Shown here piece by piece: positions 21,184 through 32,458 of a DNA stretch of 64,000 bases (within the stretch, counting starts at the first letter, position 1; each line of letters begins with the position of its first letter). The notes under the pieces were generated by a model that searched no databases, had not been told where the DNA came from, and worked only from the letters and a program-made list of their open reading frames with translations. The translations under genes were made by a program, and so were the position numbers. The DNA lies in contig JBAOKB010000058.1 of assembly GCA_037044905.1 (NCBI GenBank), forward strand, positions 1-64,000, written 5' to 3'. Source of the DNA: Hortaea werneckii. Lineage: Eukaryota; Ascomycota; Dothideomycetes; Mycosphaerellales; Teratosphaeriaceae.

Positions 21184-21858
21184 GGTGACTATCAGCCTGT
21201 TTGTCGAATCGATGGGTAGAACTTGGACTGACAGAGAATTGCAGCAGGTTATAATTCGCGACAGGCTTGCCCGAACAGTGGGCATGAGGCAGGCCTTCAA
21301 TGTCATCGGTGCCTCTTGCTCAGTCAGAGATGAGAGGGCTGGGATGACAGTACATTTTTGCATCAGAGCATGAGCAGGTGCAAGCAGATATTGCCATGCC
21401 CACGCTGTACAGCGCACCCACAGAAGCTTGAGAGGGATTGCACTTCGTATGCACGAAGATTTTGTGGAATACCAAGTTTTGGGGCGATTTCGGCAGACAA
21501 CAAAGCTTACAAACAATCTTAAAGACAAGGTCGTGAACACTTTGCTTGGATAGTGAGCTATGTATCTTCCATTCGTCCTTAATCTACACTGAAGCACTCA
21601 GCTAAAGCCGCACTTCTTGCTCTTCCGTGAATCAGTACAACGAGAGGGTTGCGAAAAGGGTGCTTCTCTGACAGCACCGTCTTTCTTGACTATTTGTATG
21701 CCCCATCATGCTTAGCATGTGCAGATGCAGAATGAATCTTCTTTGGCACGTAATCAATCGAAACTGTGAGCGTGATGACCAATTTATCAATCATCGGTCC
21801 TTCGTCAAGCTTATTTTGAGAGACTTAAAATGGGCGAGTCCTGTATCAGAGCGCGCCA

Positions 21859-22122
21859 TTATAAATGTGCCGACCTGCTCATCTTGAAGGCGAGTTGCCA
21901 GAATCCTTTAGGACCTTTGCTCCAGCCTTTGGGAACAAAGCCTTGCTCTATCAAGGTCAACATCACTTGGCAGAATTCGGCCCGTGTGTTCACTGAGATA
22001 ACCTCGTCAGTGTATTGCTTTAGGTTGGCGATTCCACTCATCGAGGTCACCTTCTCGCCAAATGGTAAGGCCGCTTTCCACTTAGGCGTCTCGCAATACT
22101 TAGGATCCGCATTCAAGTCGTC
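21859..22122 (-). other. In-frame extension behind the PEX5 stop codon
   Basis: Directly after the PEX5 TAG (22123-22125) the same frame stays open for 87 more codons and ends in Ala-His-Leu, which fits the PTS1 consensus. There is no ATG near its beginning, so it is not an independent gene from this end. It could be translated only by stop readthrough or by splicing past the stop. See the findings. Confidence 0.35.
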
Positions 22123-24158
22123 CTAAAACTCAAATTCGCCCCTCAGCTTGTCAAGATCCATATCCGGACCGACCATCTCAGCCAGATCCCTCCTGCTCAT
22201 CTGGCTGAAGACCCTCCTAAGCGTATCGTACAGATTCGTGCTCTGGTTCTGCTGCAGCAAGCCTTCGACCACTCGGTCGTCGACGTCATTACCTTGCCCA
22301 TCTCTCAACAGCTCTGCAGCCTTGGCACGACCTTCGGCCTCAATGAGTCGGTGCATGCTGAGGGCGTTAAGAAGGTGTCCAGCAGCTGTCTCTAGAACCC
22401 CGAGATTGATGCATGACACTCCCAGGTTGTAGCGGGCGCGGACGAAGTTTGGCCGGAGATCGAGGGCACGGTTGTAAGCTTCGATAGCCTCCTCGCTTCT
22501 TCCGCTGTTGGCCAAGGTAGCGCCTAGACGGTTCCAGAGGAGATGCTCCTCGCCCTCTCTCTTCAGCGCACCATGCTCCGAAGAATCAAGCGCAGCGTTG
22601 AAGCAATCAATAGCCTTTTCGTATTCTTCGCTGCCGTAGAAGAGTACACCGAGCCCGACTTGGACATCGACATCCACGTTTCCGCCTTCTGGATTCATCT
22701 GAGCAGCTTCGAGGAACAGATTGGTGACCTTCTCATGCAAGAGATGGCGGTCCGTGAAGCCCATCTCTTCTGCTGCGTCGTCCTCTAGCCCTCGCGGAGC
22801 TACGCCGAGTTGAGGATACTTGGCGCCAACCCAGCGTTCAAGGGTGCGATAGGCCAGTGAATCGTAGCCTTCGTTGGTGTAAGAAACTGAAAGACCCATG
22901 AGCGCTTCAAGATTCGATGGGTCGAGCTTGATGGCCTGTTCCAATGCTCGAATCGCGGGAGCTTCCTTCTCGTTCTGAGCCTGAGCCTGACCGAGCGCAA
23001 CCCAGGCATCGGTGAAGTTCTCATCTTTTTGAACAGCTGCTTCAAAGGCGAGAGAAGCTAGACTGAGGTTTCCGCCTTCGTGTAGGATCTTCATGCCCTC
23101 CTCAAAAGCATTCGGTATTTCCTTGAAGGGGTTGTTCTCCTCGAAGAGATAGTTGCCAAGCTCCGGTCCTTGGGAGAAATCATGCGTGCCTAAGCCAGAG
23201 AAATCATGACCCATCCCGTCAAAGTCCTTCCACTCATCAAAGCCTTCACCCATGTGTTTCGCGAGTTCTTCGTCACCGAGCATGTCCCTGTTTGCGTCAG
23301 TCTCAGTTCGGATAGAATTCCAAATATTCTCAAAATCGCCGAAGCCAGTCTCTGATCTACCGCTAGGCGTCAGACGACCGTCCTCCGTTCTCCATTCAAG
23401 GGTCCTGCAGGAATCACGACTTACCGATCCAGATCATTGAGCTCCCTTTCCACTGCGTTTTGCGCCTCAGCATCCAGATCTTCCACTTCACGATCTTGTG
23501 TGCTCAACTCCTCAAACTGCTTCTCCCAATCTGTATCGCTCAGCTCTTGCACCCGACCCTTTCCTTTCCCCTCGAATGTCTGCGGTTGCTGCTGTCCGTA
23601 CATGCCGGACTGGAACATGGGTCTCTGCATGCCTCCGAAGCCGCCACCGAACGCTGACCCATACATGGGTGGCCGGCTGAACGCACTCTGACCAGCGTAG
23701 CCCGACGCTGCCGCAGGGCTACCGTTCCGTTGCATAGGCGACGCAGCGCTGTTCTGCTGGCGAAAGTTGGCGAAATCAGCAGGGCTGAAAGCTCCAGCTC
23801 GACTCTGTGCCGGCTGCTGTGCGAAACCCTGAGGGCCCTGCTGTCCAAACTCGGCAGCCCAGCTATTTCCCATATCGCCACCACCAAACTGGGAAGCCCG
23901 CTTCATCTGCTCCATCTCAAAGAGTCTCGGGTCATGCGCTGCCGGCAGAGTCTCGTTGAACTGTGGCCCGGCTGCCTGGAAGTCCTGGAAAGCCGCATCT
24001 TCTGGCAATCCCTGCTGGCTTCTGAAACCACTGAACTGATTCGGGCCTCGGGAGGTGAGGCGGTCGCGTTGGAGTGAAGTGTCGGCGGAGGTCTGCTTCT
24101 GGAACTGCGCGAGCGGGTTGGCCGCTGTTGAGCACTCGGGTCCGCCGAGGAAGGACAT
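22123..24158 (-). CDS. PEX5: Peroxisomal targeting signal 1 receptor Pex5
   Basis: Exons 24158-23425 and 23287-22123 (137-bp intron) encode 632 residues. Pex5 cycles between cytosol and peroxisome and delivers proteins ending in PTS1 tripeptides. Seen: the conserved N-terminal Cys at residue 9 (MSFLGGPEC), the site of recycling monoubiquitination in this family; Gln/Gly-rich disordered N-half with WxxxF-type motifs for Pex14/Pex13 docking (WAAEF about residue 105, WEKQF about 210, and a further FDEW motif after the intron); and a C-terminal TPR array with AWVALGQAQAQNEKE and LWNRLGATLANSGR repeats. The C-terminus GEFEF is the usual fungal ending. Length is normal. It is convergent with the small gene at 20839-21183. 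Confidence 0.97.
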
Positions 24159-24766
24159 GGTGACGGCGGCAGACTGGTGATAGACGATGTAGAGGGTGGA
24201 GAAGACAGGCTTAGACTACACGCTTTCGCCTGAAGCTTTCACTCTGCAAATTAATGTATAAAAGATGGGTGTAGTAAGGTACGCTGTGTATGGGTGTGTT
24301 TGGACTTGGACACATGTGAAGGTGCAGGTGGTGTTGGTGATGTAAGCGGAGATACCGAGGTCGGTGAGTGCCAAGCCCGAGATTAGATGCAGATGCCGGA
24401 CAGCTTACTGTACAACCCTCTGTCCACGTGACTTGTCTTCCTGATTGATCGCTTCCTCCGGACCGTTGAAGAGTTGAGGGTAGTCGTACTCTCAGAGGAA
24501 ATTAGAGGAAGAGCAACACTGATGGAGTGTGATGAGGAAGGATTGACGTAGGCGTCTTCACGTTCGAATGACCGCCTGTAAAAACATCCACGCTGCTATA
24601 TTACATCCACGAAAAAGTACATGTATAATACAACCACCTCCTCATCTCCAATCCGCCACTCGGCCACATGGCCACATGGCGACCCCAAGTACTCGCTCAG
24701 AAACTTTTCCTTGACGCTACTTCTCCTGCAACTTCACAAAGAGGCTTTGCCACTACTTCTTCAGAC
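24159..24766. other. Intergenic, PEX5 promoter
   Basis: This is 608 bp between PEX5 and the 3' end of the RRM gene, both on the minus strand. No gene recognised. Confidence 0.5.
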
Positions 24767-26063
24767 TCAAGAAGCACCCTTTGACCGATAGCTGTCCCTG
24801 CTGTAATCGACCTTCAGCGGTCTCCCATACACGACCTTCTTCTCCAGATGCGCCTTCGCTTTCTCCGCCGACGCGACATCGATGAAATCAGCGTGGGCAA
24901 ACCCTCTAGGTTGGCCAGATCGACGGTCGATAGCGACCCGGACGTCGAGCACATTTCGGATTTCCCTAAAGAGATCTTCATTCAATGTCAGCATGATCAA
25001 CTCTCAAGTAATAGCACTAATCACCCTTCACATCCTCGTCCTCAAAGTAATGACATACCGTTCAAATCCCTATCCGACATCTGATAGCTCATATTGCCAA
25101 TGAACAACGTCTTACTCGGCGTGTTCAGCTGCTTCGAAATCTGACCGCGGGGAGAGATTCCGGTCTTAGGAATGTGATACTGCACAGCCATCCTCCTGCC
25201 CTGGAAGACCTTCTGATCCAGCTGTCTGACGGCACGGTCGGCGGCGGCCTGGGTGGCGAATTCAACGTAGCCAAAGCCCTTCGACAGCCCTCGCGAATCA
25301 ACGACGATGCGAGAGTTGGTGATGTCGCCGAGTTTGGAGAATTCCTTTTCCAGTTCCGGGGCGGTGACTTCGAAGAAGAGGTTGCCGATGTAGAGGATAC
25401 GGGAAGGCGAGCGCGAGGCGGAGGATTGAGGGCGGCCTCCAGACTGAGAAGGGGTCTTGTCGAAGGGATTGCTTTGTCGCGCTTTTTCGGCGGTCGAAGA
25501 TGCTGCTGAGGAGACATTCTGCGCTGCAGAAGAAGTGGCTTCCTGAGCGGTCTGTGCAGCGGACGAAGCCAGGTCCTGCGCCTTCTCCTTTATACTCTCA
25601 GCAGGTTGCTCCGTTTCCGTAGGTGCCTCTGTCTGTCCAAGCGGCGCTGAAGTCGTCCCCGAAGATTCTGACACAGCATCGTGTGATGCTGGCTCTTGGT
25701 GAGGTTTCTGTGCTGCATCGGCAACATCGGGGGTGGCTATGCTCTCCTCCTTAATGTCCCCTTCCTTGATGCTTTCTTCAGCCTGAGTGGCCTCCGTCGT
25801 GACAGTCTCCCCAGATGTCGATGCTTCTGCCGGACTAGCCTCAACCCCCTTCTTCTGCTCGCCTTCTGCTCGCCATATCCGGGACTGATGAAAGGGTCTG
25901 TAGCTGGTCGGTTGTGAAGCGGTAACGCGGCAGATAGGTCGGTAGCTTGCACTCGAACGAGAGGGCTGCGCACAAAGCGAGCGCGCCGCAGCGCGACGGA
26001 GGAGATACCTAACGAGTGTCAGCTTCTGAAGGCCTATGAATGCGGATCGGATGGGAATACATG
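24767..26063 (-). CDS. Two-RRM RNA-binding protein, likely mitochondrial
   Basis: The main exon runs to 25059 and the last exon is 24975-24767 (83-bp intron, GTATGT donor). Two RNA-recognition motifs are clear: RNP2 ILYIGNLFF with RNP1 SKGFGYVEF (about the middle of the protein), and TLFIGNMSY with QPRGFAHADF spanning the intron. Upstream is a long Ala/Ser/Glu-rich disordered segment, and before it an Arg-rich, acid-free stretch (RRAAARSL...) typical of a mitochondrial presequence. The 5' end is unresolved: the frame is open upstream without an ATG, and the nearest ATG (26063) is in another frame and meets TAG after 17 codons. A missed intron or an assembly indel is likely. The protein resembles fungal mitochondrial nucleolin-like RNA-binding proteins. 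Confidence 0.85.
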
Positions 26064-26124
26064 TTGAGGGGCTCGGATCCCGTGTGTTGGTGTTTGCGGG
26101 CTCCTCTTCGTAACGCGTAGACAA

Positions 26125-26718
26125 CAGCTCAGGTATGGATACGAATGGCTTGCAAGATACACAAAATGTAAGATTCGCGCTGAAGAAGGAAATGCAATGG
26201 TACAGAAATCTACTATGTACGCACGGTACCTACCTTACTTTTGCTCTATAGTCGTGCACGAAACCACATTCTACCTTCGGCTAGTCTGTCGGGCGGCTGC
26301 GGGGATGGATCTCCCCCGGCCCGTTCAGCTCGAGCGCTTCGTTTGGCCTGCAGATGTAAGGCCTTCCAACGTGATCACGCTGGGAGTAGATGTCGTTGAG
26401 GGACGACGTGGACCGAGTATACTGCAAGCATCAACATTGCCGGCATGTTGCGACCTGATAATTCTTGAAGACAGTCTCGTTTCCCGACCATGCGGAGAGA
26501 CCGGGAAAAAGAACACGAAGAGAAAAACATGCCATGCAACGAACACGCTCATCGAGCAGTGATAGGCACTGAACCCACGCGCGACCCAAACTGAACCAGG
26601 CCCACGGTGAGCGGCCGACTTTTGTTCCAAATGAAAATCCAAGATCTGATGCCGATCATTTTTGTATGCTACAACGGACGCCATCAAGGCGTCACTCGAC
26701 TAGTTCCTTCAACCCATC
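26125..26718. other. Intergenic, nothing recognised
   Basis: This is about 590 bp between the RRM gene's 5' side and the 3' end of STT3. Small frames in both directions have no protein-like features. Confidence 0.5.
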
Positions 26719-29262
26719 TCAATCGACCCGCAGGACTCTCGCCCCCTTCCTCTTGCTTCCCGCCGCCTTCTTCCTCTTGTTGCCCTTCTCGAAAGCCGAA
26801 GCCTCCTGGTGACTACGGCCCAAGTTGTCGTAGTCCTTGACCTTGAAGATCCTGATGATCCAATTCTCACTAGTGAAAGCTTCCTCGAGCGAGTTCAACT
26901 GAGGGCCCTCAGCCGGCAGGCGCGAGCCTCGGACGCGGTCCATGGCTTGACCGCCGGGGAAGAGCTTGTCGTAGTTGTAGTAAGACATCTTGTACATAAG
27001 CGAGTTGCGCATAGTGGGCGTAGCCTGGTCGTCGACGCGATACTCGCCACGCGGGGTGAAGTAGTCGCGCTCGTTGATCTCGTCAGGCCAGATACCTAAA
27101 AGCAATAAGTGTTAGCAACCTGTCCGATCTGGCGTGATTCGGCTTCGAACGTGCAGAATTCTCCTGTCATGAGGCCACAAAAACGGTTGGAACTTACCTT
27201 CAGCGATCCTGACCATCCACAAGAACTTGTTGATGTCGTCACCCGAGTACCCGAGCAGTCCACCGAAAACGACAAGCACGTAGTCAACCTCGTGTTGCTT
27301 CATGATAGGGTACGACACCTCCTCCCGGCTGGACATGGCCTTGCCAACAGTCGCGATGTGAGTGTTGTTCCAGGTGTTGTTGTCGACCAGCGTCGGACGG
27401 TCGGCCATACCACCAATCTGGTAGCCGTAGTCCCACCAACTCATAATCTTAGCAGTCTCCGGGGTGTTCTGTCTCAGCCAGTAGTATGCCTCACGGTAGT
27501 CATCGATGATGTGCTGGCTACCGTCCGGAAGGCGAGAGGCGAGCACAACGGAAGGCGAAGAGTAGGCGTTCGAGGTGACCCATGTGCAGTGCAGGACGAA
27601 CAGCAGCAAATAAGAAGTGATGGCGCCAGTGATCAGGGACTTGCTGAGATAAGAGTAGATACCAACAAGAGGAGACTTGGTGCTGCGCAGGGTGTCTGGC
27701 AAAGCAGAGAACTTGTCGGCAAGGTTACCATTGGCGTTTGCGCTTGGTGGCGTTCCGTTCGCCTGCGTCGATGAGCCCTCGTTTGGCGAAGATGCAACCA
27801 GGAAGGTGTCGAGGATCTGGCTCAGAGCCATCGCAGCAGCCACACACACGACCGGTGTCAGAGTCAGCATCAAACGAACCATGACACCTGCGAAGTAGCT
27901 GGCCAGGACAGCATAAATCACGATGAAGACCTGCTCATCCTTGAGGTTGCGGAAACACATGTAGACACCAGCAGGGAAGAGCCAGATCAACATGTTCAGG
28001 TCAAAGAAGAAGGCAGGCCAAGCAGTCGGTTGGTGCTCGGACACGGAGGCAATGATAGGAATGTGAATCTTGGCGTAGCCAGTGTCCCAGAGAGAGTAGA
28101 ATCGGCCGGACCAGGGAGCAACAACACCAGATACGGTAAGCAGGACAAGGGCACCGAAAGCGCCGGCGAAGATGAGGAGCACGGCCGCGCGAATAACGGT
28201 CTGGAATTGCTTCGATGGCAGCTGAGACCGGAGCCACTCAGCAGCACCAACAAGCTGCATAAGACCGAAGACACCGAGCGCAGCCATGTGGTCGCTGCTC
28301 CTGATTGGCAGGAAGCCGACGAATGGAATCTGCATGGAGGCTAAGGTTCCCAAGGCATACCAGGTCGTGTACGAGACGTAAAGTCTTGGGCTGAAGCGGC
28401 CCATACAGGTCAGTACGAAGGCGTGGAGCGGCAGCAGGTTGGTGATGAAGACGTAACCACCCCATGCCGACACCATGTAGCCATAGAAGAGTGCGGTCAG
28501 AGCACCCCACATCATGCTTCCAAGCTTGACGGCCTTGATCCAGAGGTAGAAGGTGAAGACAAGCAGGAAGATGGCGATGGCCTCGTTGTCGTAGGAGCCG
28601 GCTACAGAGCGGGAGATGTAGCCAGGGGCAATACCCATGAAGATGGCAGCCAGAAGACCAGCGGACGGCGAGTCGCTCATCTCGCTCGTGAAGAGGTAAG
28701 AAGCAAAGGCTGTTAGACCAGAGAAGCCCGGTGCGAGCAGAACGCAGATGTTACGAATGTCCACGGGCAGAGTGAGGAAGCGGAGGACGTGGTAGATGGT
28801 GCCGGAGGTCACCATCAGTCCTGGGTAGAGAGTACCACCGGTAACACGTCCGAGAGGATGCCATGTCCCTGCAACACCGTTAGTCTCGATGCCATTGGAG
28901 GTCGCCCTCATTACATATCCATTGCTCGCTGCCTGGCTTTTGCCCTGTGCTGTATAGGTATACATATACGTGCACACTTCCCCGCTGCAATGGGGGGCTT
29001 ACGTACTGTCGTCGAACCAATCCCAAAAGGCATGGAAGCCATGGTTCACCAGGTACTTGGTGGCGCGGAAGTTGAACCACGGGTCGAATTCGTGGATGAT
29101 GGATTCGAATCGGATGACGGAGAAGAGTCTGCTGGCGACGGCGGCGGCGGCGATGGTACACAGGATGATCAGACGGAGGAGACCTCGAGTGTTGCGGCCG
29201 GTCTCGCCCTGGAAGAAGAAGGCGGCGGGATTGTCGCTGCCCGAGGGCTTGGTAGCCGCCAT
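26719..29262 (-). CDS. STT3: Oligosaccharyltransferase catalytic subunit STT3
   Basis: Exons 29262-29007, 28868-27198 and 27095-26719 (introns 138 and 102 bp) encode 767 residues. This ER membrane enzyme transfers the Glc3Man9GlcNAc2 glycan from dolichyl diphosphate to Asn in Asn-X-Ser/Thr. Visible landmarks: FDPWFNFR (first acidic catalytic motif) in exon 1, about a dozen hydrophobic segments, the SVSEHQPTAW loop, and the luminal WWDYGYQI motif that reads the +2 Ser/Thr. The sequon-containing segment NNTWNNT follows it, as in all eukaryotic STT3. The Lys-rich C-terminus faces the cytosol. Start ATG 29262 gives the usual short cytosolic N-terminus. Its donor-pathway partner ALG6 is at the right edge of the window. 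Confidence 0.97.
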
Positions 29263-29743
29263 GATGGGTGGGTTGTAGTCGGCGGCGTAACGGATCCTGA
29301 ATCAAGAGGACATAAGGACGTCGGGCATGGACATTGATGAATCAATAATGGGACCGATCAATGGGTCGGGCGGGAGCTTCAAGCTGTCCTCACTGTACAG
29401 CTGTCGGCTCTTGGCAGGGCAAGGAATAGCGTTACGCGGAGGCGGCTCGTGCTTCATTGCCGCTTTCCGATTTCCAATGCCCGACACCTCACTCGGTACC
29501 TACCTAGGTAAGGTATCTACTAGCATCCATACTTCTACCTCCGAGGTAGGTACTATAATACACACTACTTTTAGCAGTCTCAGGTGGACATGAATGTAGG
29601 ACATTGTGTCAAGCTCCCCCGATCAGTGCAAGACCTCTGAGTTACGTTTTAAACACTGAGATTTGGCCGAACGTCTCCATATATACCGCAACCACGGAGG
29701 AACAGAAATCAAATCTCATAGACGACTGCCAGAGTCGAATAGC
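29263..29743. promoter_or_regulatory. Divergent promoter, STT3 / SRPBCC gene
   Basis: This is 481 bp between divergent genes. It carries the perfect palindrome TACCTAGGTA at 29501-29510 and further GGTA/TACC half-sites nearby (29497-29551). The same palindrome occurs twice more in the window (45135, 45861), also in a divergent promoter. Confidence 0.6.
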
Positions 29744-30320
29744 CATGTCTGAAGCAACCAACGCAGCCATCCGCTGGCCCCAAGAATACCTCCCAGGAAC
29801 ATCCGACAACTTCACTTCGAACGAAACGGTCGTCAAAGACATTTCCGCCTCTCAAATCTGGTCCAAACTCGCCGATTGCACGCAGTGGGAGACTTATTAC
29901 GGCCATAATGTCGAGCAGGTCACGCCACCTCCGTCAGGCAACTTCTTGAAACAAGGTGACACGTTCCGCTTTTCGACTTTCGGCTTCCCAGTATTAGACT
30001 GCAAGGTCGAGGAATCGATCGAACCGGGTCCCGTAGGTAGGCTGGCATAGTCAGCAGGATTGGATGGAGACGCCGAGACGGCGGTGAAGGTTTACCATGC
30101 TTGGCTTATCGAGGAGTTACCGGGTGGCAGGGTACGAATTCTAACGCAGGAAAGTCAAGTAGGTAAGCCTGCTGCACAGCTGGCGGAAGTGAAACCGAAT
30201 CGGATGTTACTGGGGCACCAAGACTGGCTTGAGGGCTTAGTCGCGGCAGTGAGAGGACAGAAGTTCGATGGCAGGGAGACAAATCTCGGTAGCGTGAATA
30301 TGGAGGGAGTGCAGAGGTAG
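29744..30320 (+). pseudogene. SRPBCC (START-like) domain protein with nonsense codon
   Basis: A single frame of 192 codons starts at ATG 29744 and is interrupted by TAG at 30048-30050, in the middle of an otherwise well-kept SRPBCC/polyketide-cyclase-like domain. The N-terminal half has the KDISASQIWSKLADCTQWETYY helix typical of the fold. The half after the stop continues in the same frame (VKVYHAWLIEELPGGRVRI...) to a proper end. The family usually has Trp here, so TGG to TAG is the simplest explanation. No intron of plausible size removes the stop. It is either a recent null allele or a base-calling error. These proteins bind small hydrophobic ligands; the ligand is unknown. Confidence 0.8.
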
Positions 30321-30508
30321 CTGAAGTTCGACGTTGTGAAGCGTTGTGGTCCAGTAGGGATTGTCACCCACGCCCGCTGTCATTATAATCAAGACACCCT
30401 TCATGACTTTGTCACAGCAACGACAGCCCAAGCACCTGCATACATTCAAAGTTCCCTTCGTTACCTGACAATAAATGTCCCCAACTCCTTCCCATGCATA
30501 TTCACGTC

Positions 30509-31700
30509 TCACTCCTTCCAATCCGGCAATAAAACCATCCTGGTCTTCACCTTACCATCATCCAGATCCCTCAAGACCTGGGGTAAATCTTCAATACTCC
30601 CCGTCTCCAACTTGGGTTTCAAGACTCCCTGTGCCATCAACTCCATGACCTCGGCGAAAGAGTCCAGGCTCCCATTGTAATTCCCCTTGATCGTCTTCGC
30701 ATGCATGACGAGGTAGCCGGGAATCAGAGGTGCATGCTGGGCCAGCAAACCAACCTGCACGATCAATCCAGCAGGTCGGACGAGCATCTGCGCGGCAAGT
30801 ATAGTATCGGCGTGGCCAACAAAGTCGATGGCGACATCAACCTGGATGTTATTCTCCGCGATAAATTGCTCGATCTTCTTCTCTTCGGAATTATCACCCG
30901 TGCAGAAACAATCTTCTTTAGGAATGCCTAGAGCAACAGCTTCATCCAGACTATGCTGACGTTTATCCACGACCAGAATCCGCTTGACGCCGAGATGGAG
31001 AGCAGTCTGAACACCGTTCAAACCGACGCCACCCAACCCGAAGATGACAATCGTATGATCCGGCCGGACAGCGCCTGTGTACTTGACCGCCTGATAAGCC
31101 GTCAAAACCGCATCAGGCGCGACAGCCGCAGCAGGCATTGCCACCGAATCCGGGACTTTGACTGCGGCGCGAGCCTGACAAGCGACGTACTCCGCGAACA
31201 TGCCGTCCCTACCGAGCCCGTAATTGCCGCTCTCATCGGCTTTACAGAGCACGTGCAAGTCGCGGGAGCATTCCAGACAGTCCGGTTTGTTGCAGCCGGG
31301 GATGAGATGGATAGCGACTCGATCTCCGATGTCGAAGAGATCGGGGTTGACGTCTGAGCCAATTTTGACGACTTTGCCCGCACCTTCGTGACCAAGAACT
31401 GCGTGGTCAAATCAGCTGACGTATCTCCCTTCCGTTGTGGATATTCCCTCACAGAGGGGTGGGGCAGAAAGAAGGAGGCAGGAGCAGGAGAAGGATGAGG
31501 TACTCACTATACTCCCGCTTCATATGATAAATCGGCTCGTCAAGCTTAAGCAACGAGCAATCGCTATGGCAGACGCCCATAGCCTCGACCTTCACTAGCA
31601 AACCGTCCGGCGCAACATCCGGAACTGAAACACGAGAACGGAAAGGTTCGCGATGGCCCATTTTGGCGACCCAGGCGTTCATCTCGGTCGGAAGGGCCAT
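30509..31700 (-). CDS. Zinc-dependent alcohol dehydrogenase
   Basis: Exons 31700-31508 and 31398-30509 (109-bp intron) encode 360 residues. This is a medium-chain dehydrogenase/reductase: the catalytic zinc site is at GVCHSDC and GHEGAG (split just before the intron junction), the structural zinc site has four Cys in CNKPDCLECSRDLHVLC, and the Rossmann motif is GLGGVGLNG. The VDKR after the second strand suggests NAD(H). Length is normal for the tetrameric alcohol dehydrogenase group. The frame is open upstream of 31700 but without another ATG. The substrate cannot be told from sequence; propanol-preferring and aromatic alcohol dehydrogenases look similar. It is convergent with the SRPBCC gene, 188 bp apart. 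Confidence 0.93.
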
Positions 31701-32458
31701 TTTCCACTGCCGTTGATGCTGAGTACGTGCGCCGGTTGCAGAGATGTCGGAGTGAGGGAACAAGATGCTAGGGACGAGAGGAGTGTCTCCAAGCTAGATC
31801 CCACAAGAGAACAATAGGTCATTGCCCAGCTGAGAGCGCTCTAAAAACACTTACCACCCACCATGCGAATCCGAGCTGATAGCCACCCTCGGCTACTGTA
31901 GTAGCTTGTACTTACCTAGCCAATCCATCTTCCTACGTCGCGTACGAACAGATCGAGGCCAAGAGCTGAAAGAGGCATCGGAACTTTTCCCAAGTTGGGT
32001 ATTCGGGATTGCGGGGACGTGAGATACCTGCGAGAGGGGTCGTCTGCGCACGGAAGGACAGAACCCCATGTACTCAAGCAGTCCCATTGCTGGACCTCCT
32101 GTTTCATGTCTCGAAGGCTTCTGGGCGGAGTCCGCAACAAGTAAAACGGCCATAGTTTGAGCGGCAACCTTGTAGCTTATAAAAGAGCGACACTAGAATG
32201 TGAATAGTAACGTAGGGAGCCAGAGGCTTATCCGTTGCTGTTAGGCGGTAGTTGCCATCAGGCGCATAGAAAAGTGGGATGGATAACCAAAGATTCATTA
32301 GAGAAAAAAAAAAAAGAAAAAAAAGGGAAGCAAAAGTTTGAGAAAATCTTCTTTTTGGAGGACTATCTCACCCGCCTGCCTTCATGCTACTGATCTGACT
32401 CTATCCGTGTCGAGCCAGAAGCCATAATGCACCAGAGCAATATCCCACCATAGACAGC
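31701..32458. other. Intergenic, nothing recognised
   Basis: This is 758 bp upstream of the alcohol dehydrogenase and downstream of RPS15. It contains an A-rich run near 32303-32333, probably near the RPS15 3' end. No gene seen. Confidence 0.5.

Noticed and set aside
21064..21597. 177-codon minus-strand frame
   Set aside because: Composition unlike protein; overlaps a plus-strand frame with a plausible zipper. Neither is certain, but this one has no supporting motif.
30033..30050. An intron to remove the SRPBCC stop codon
   Set aside because: It would be 18 bp; not plausible.
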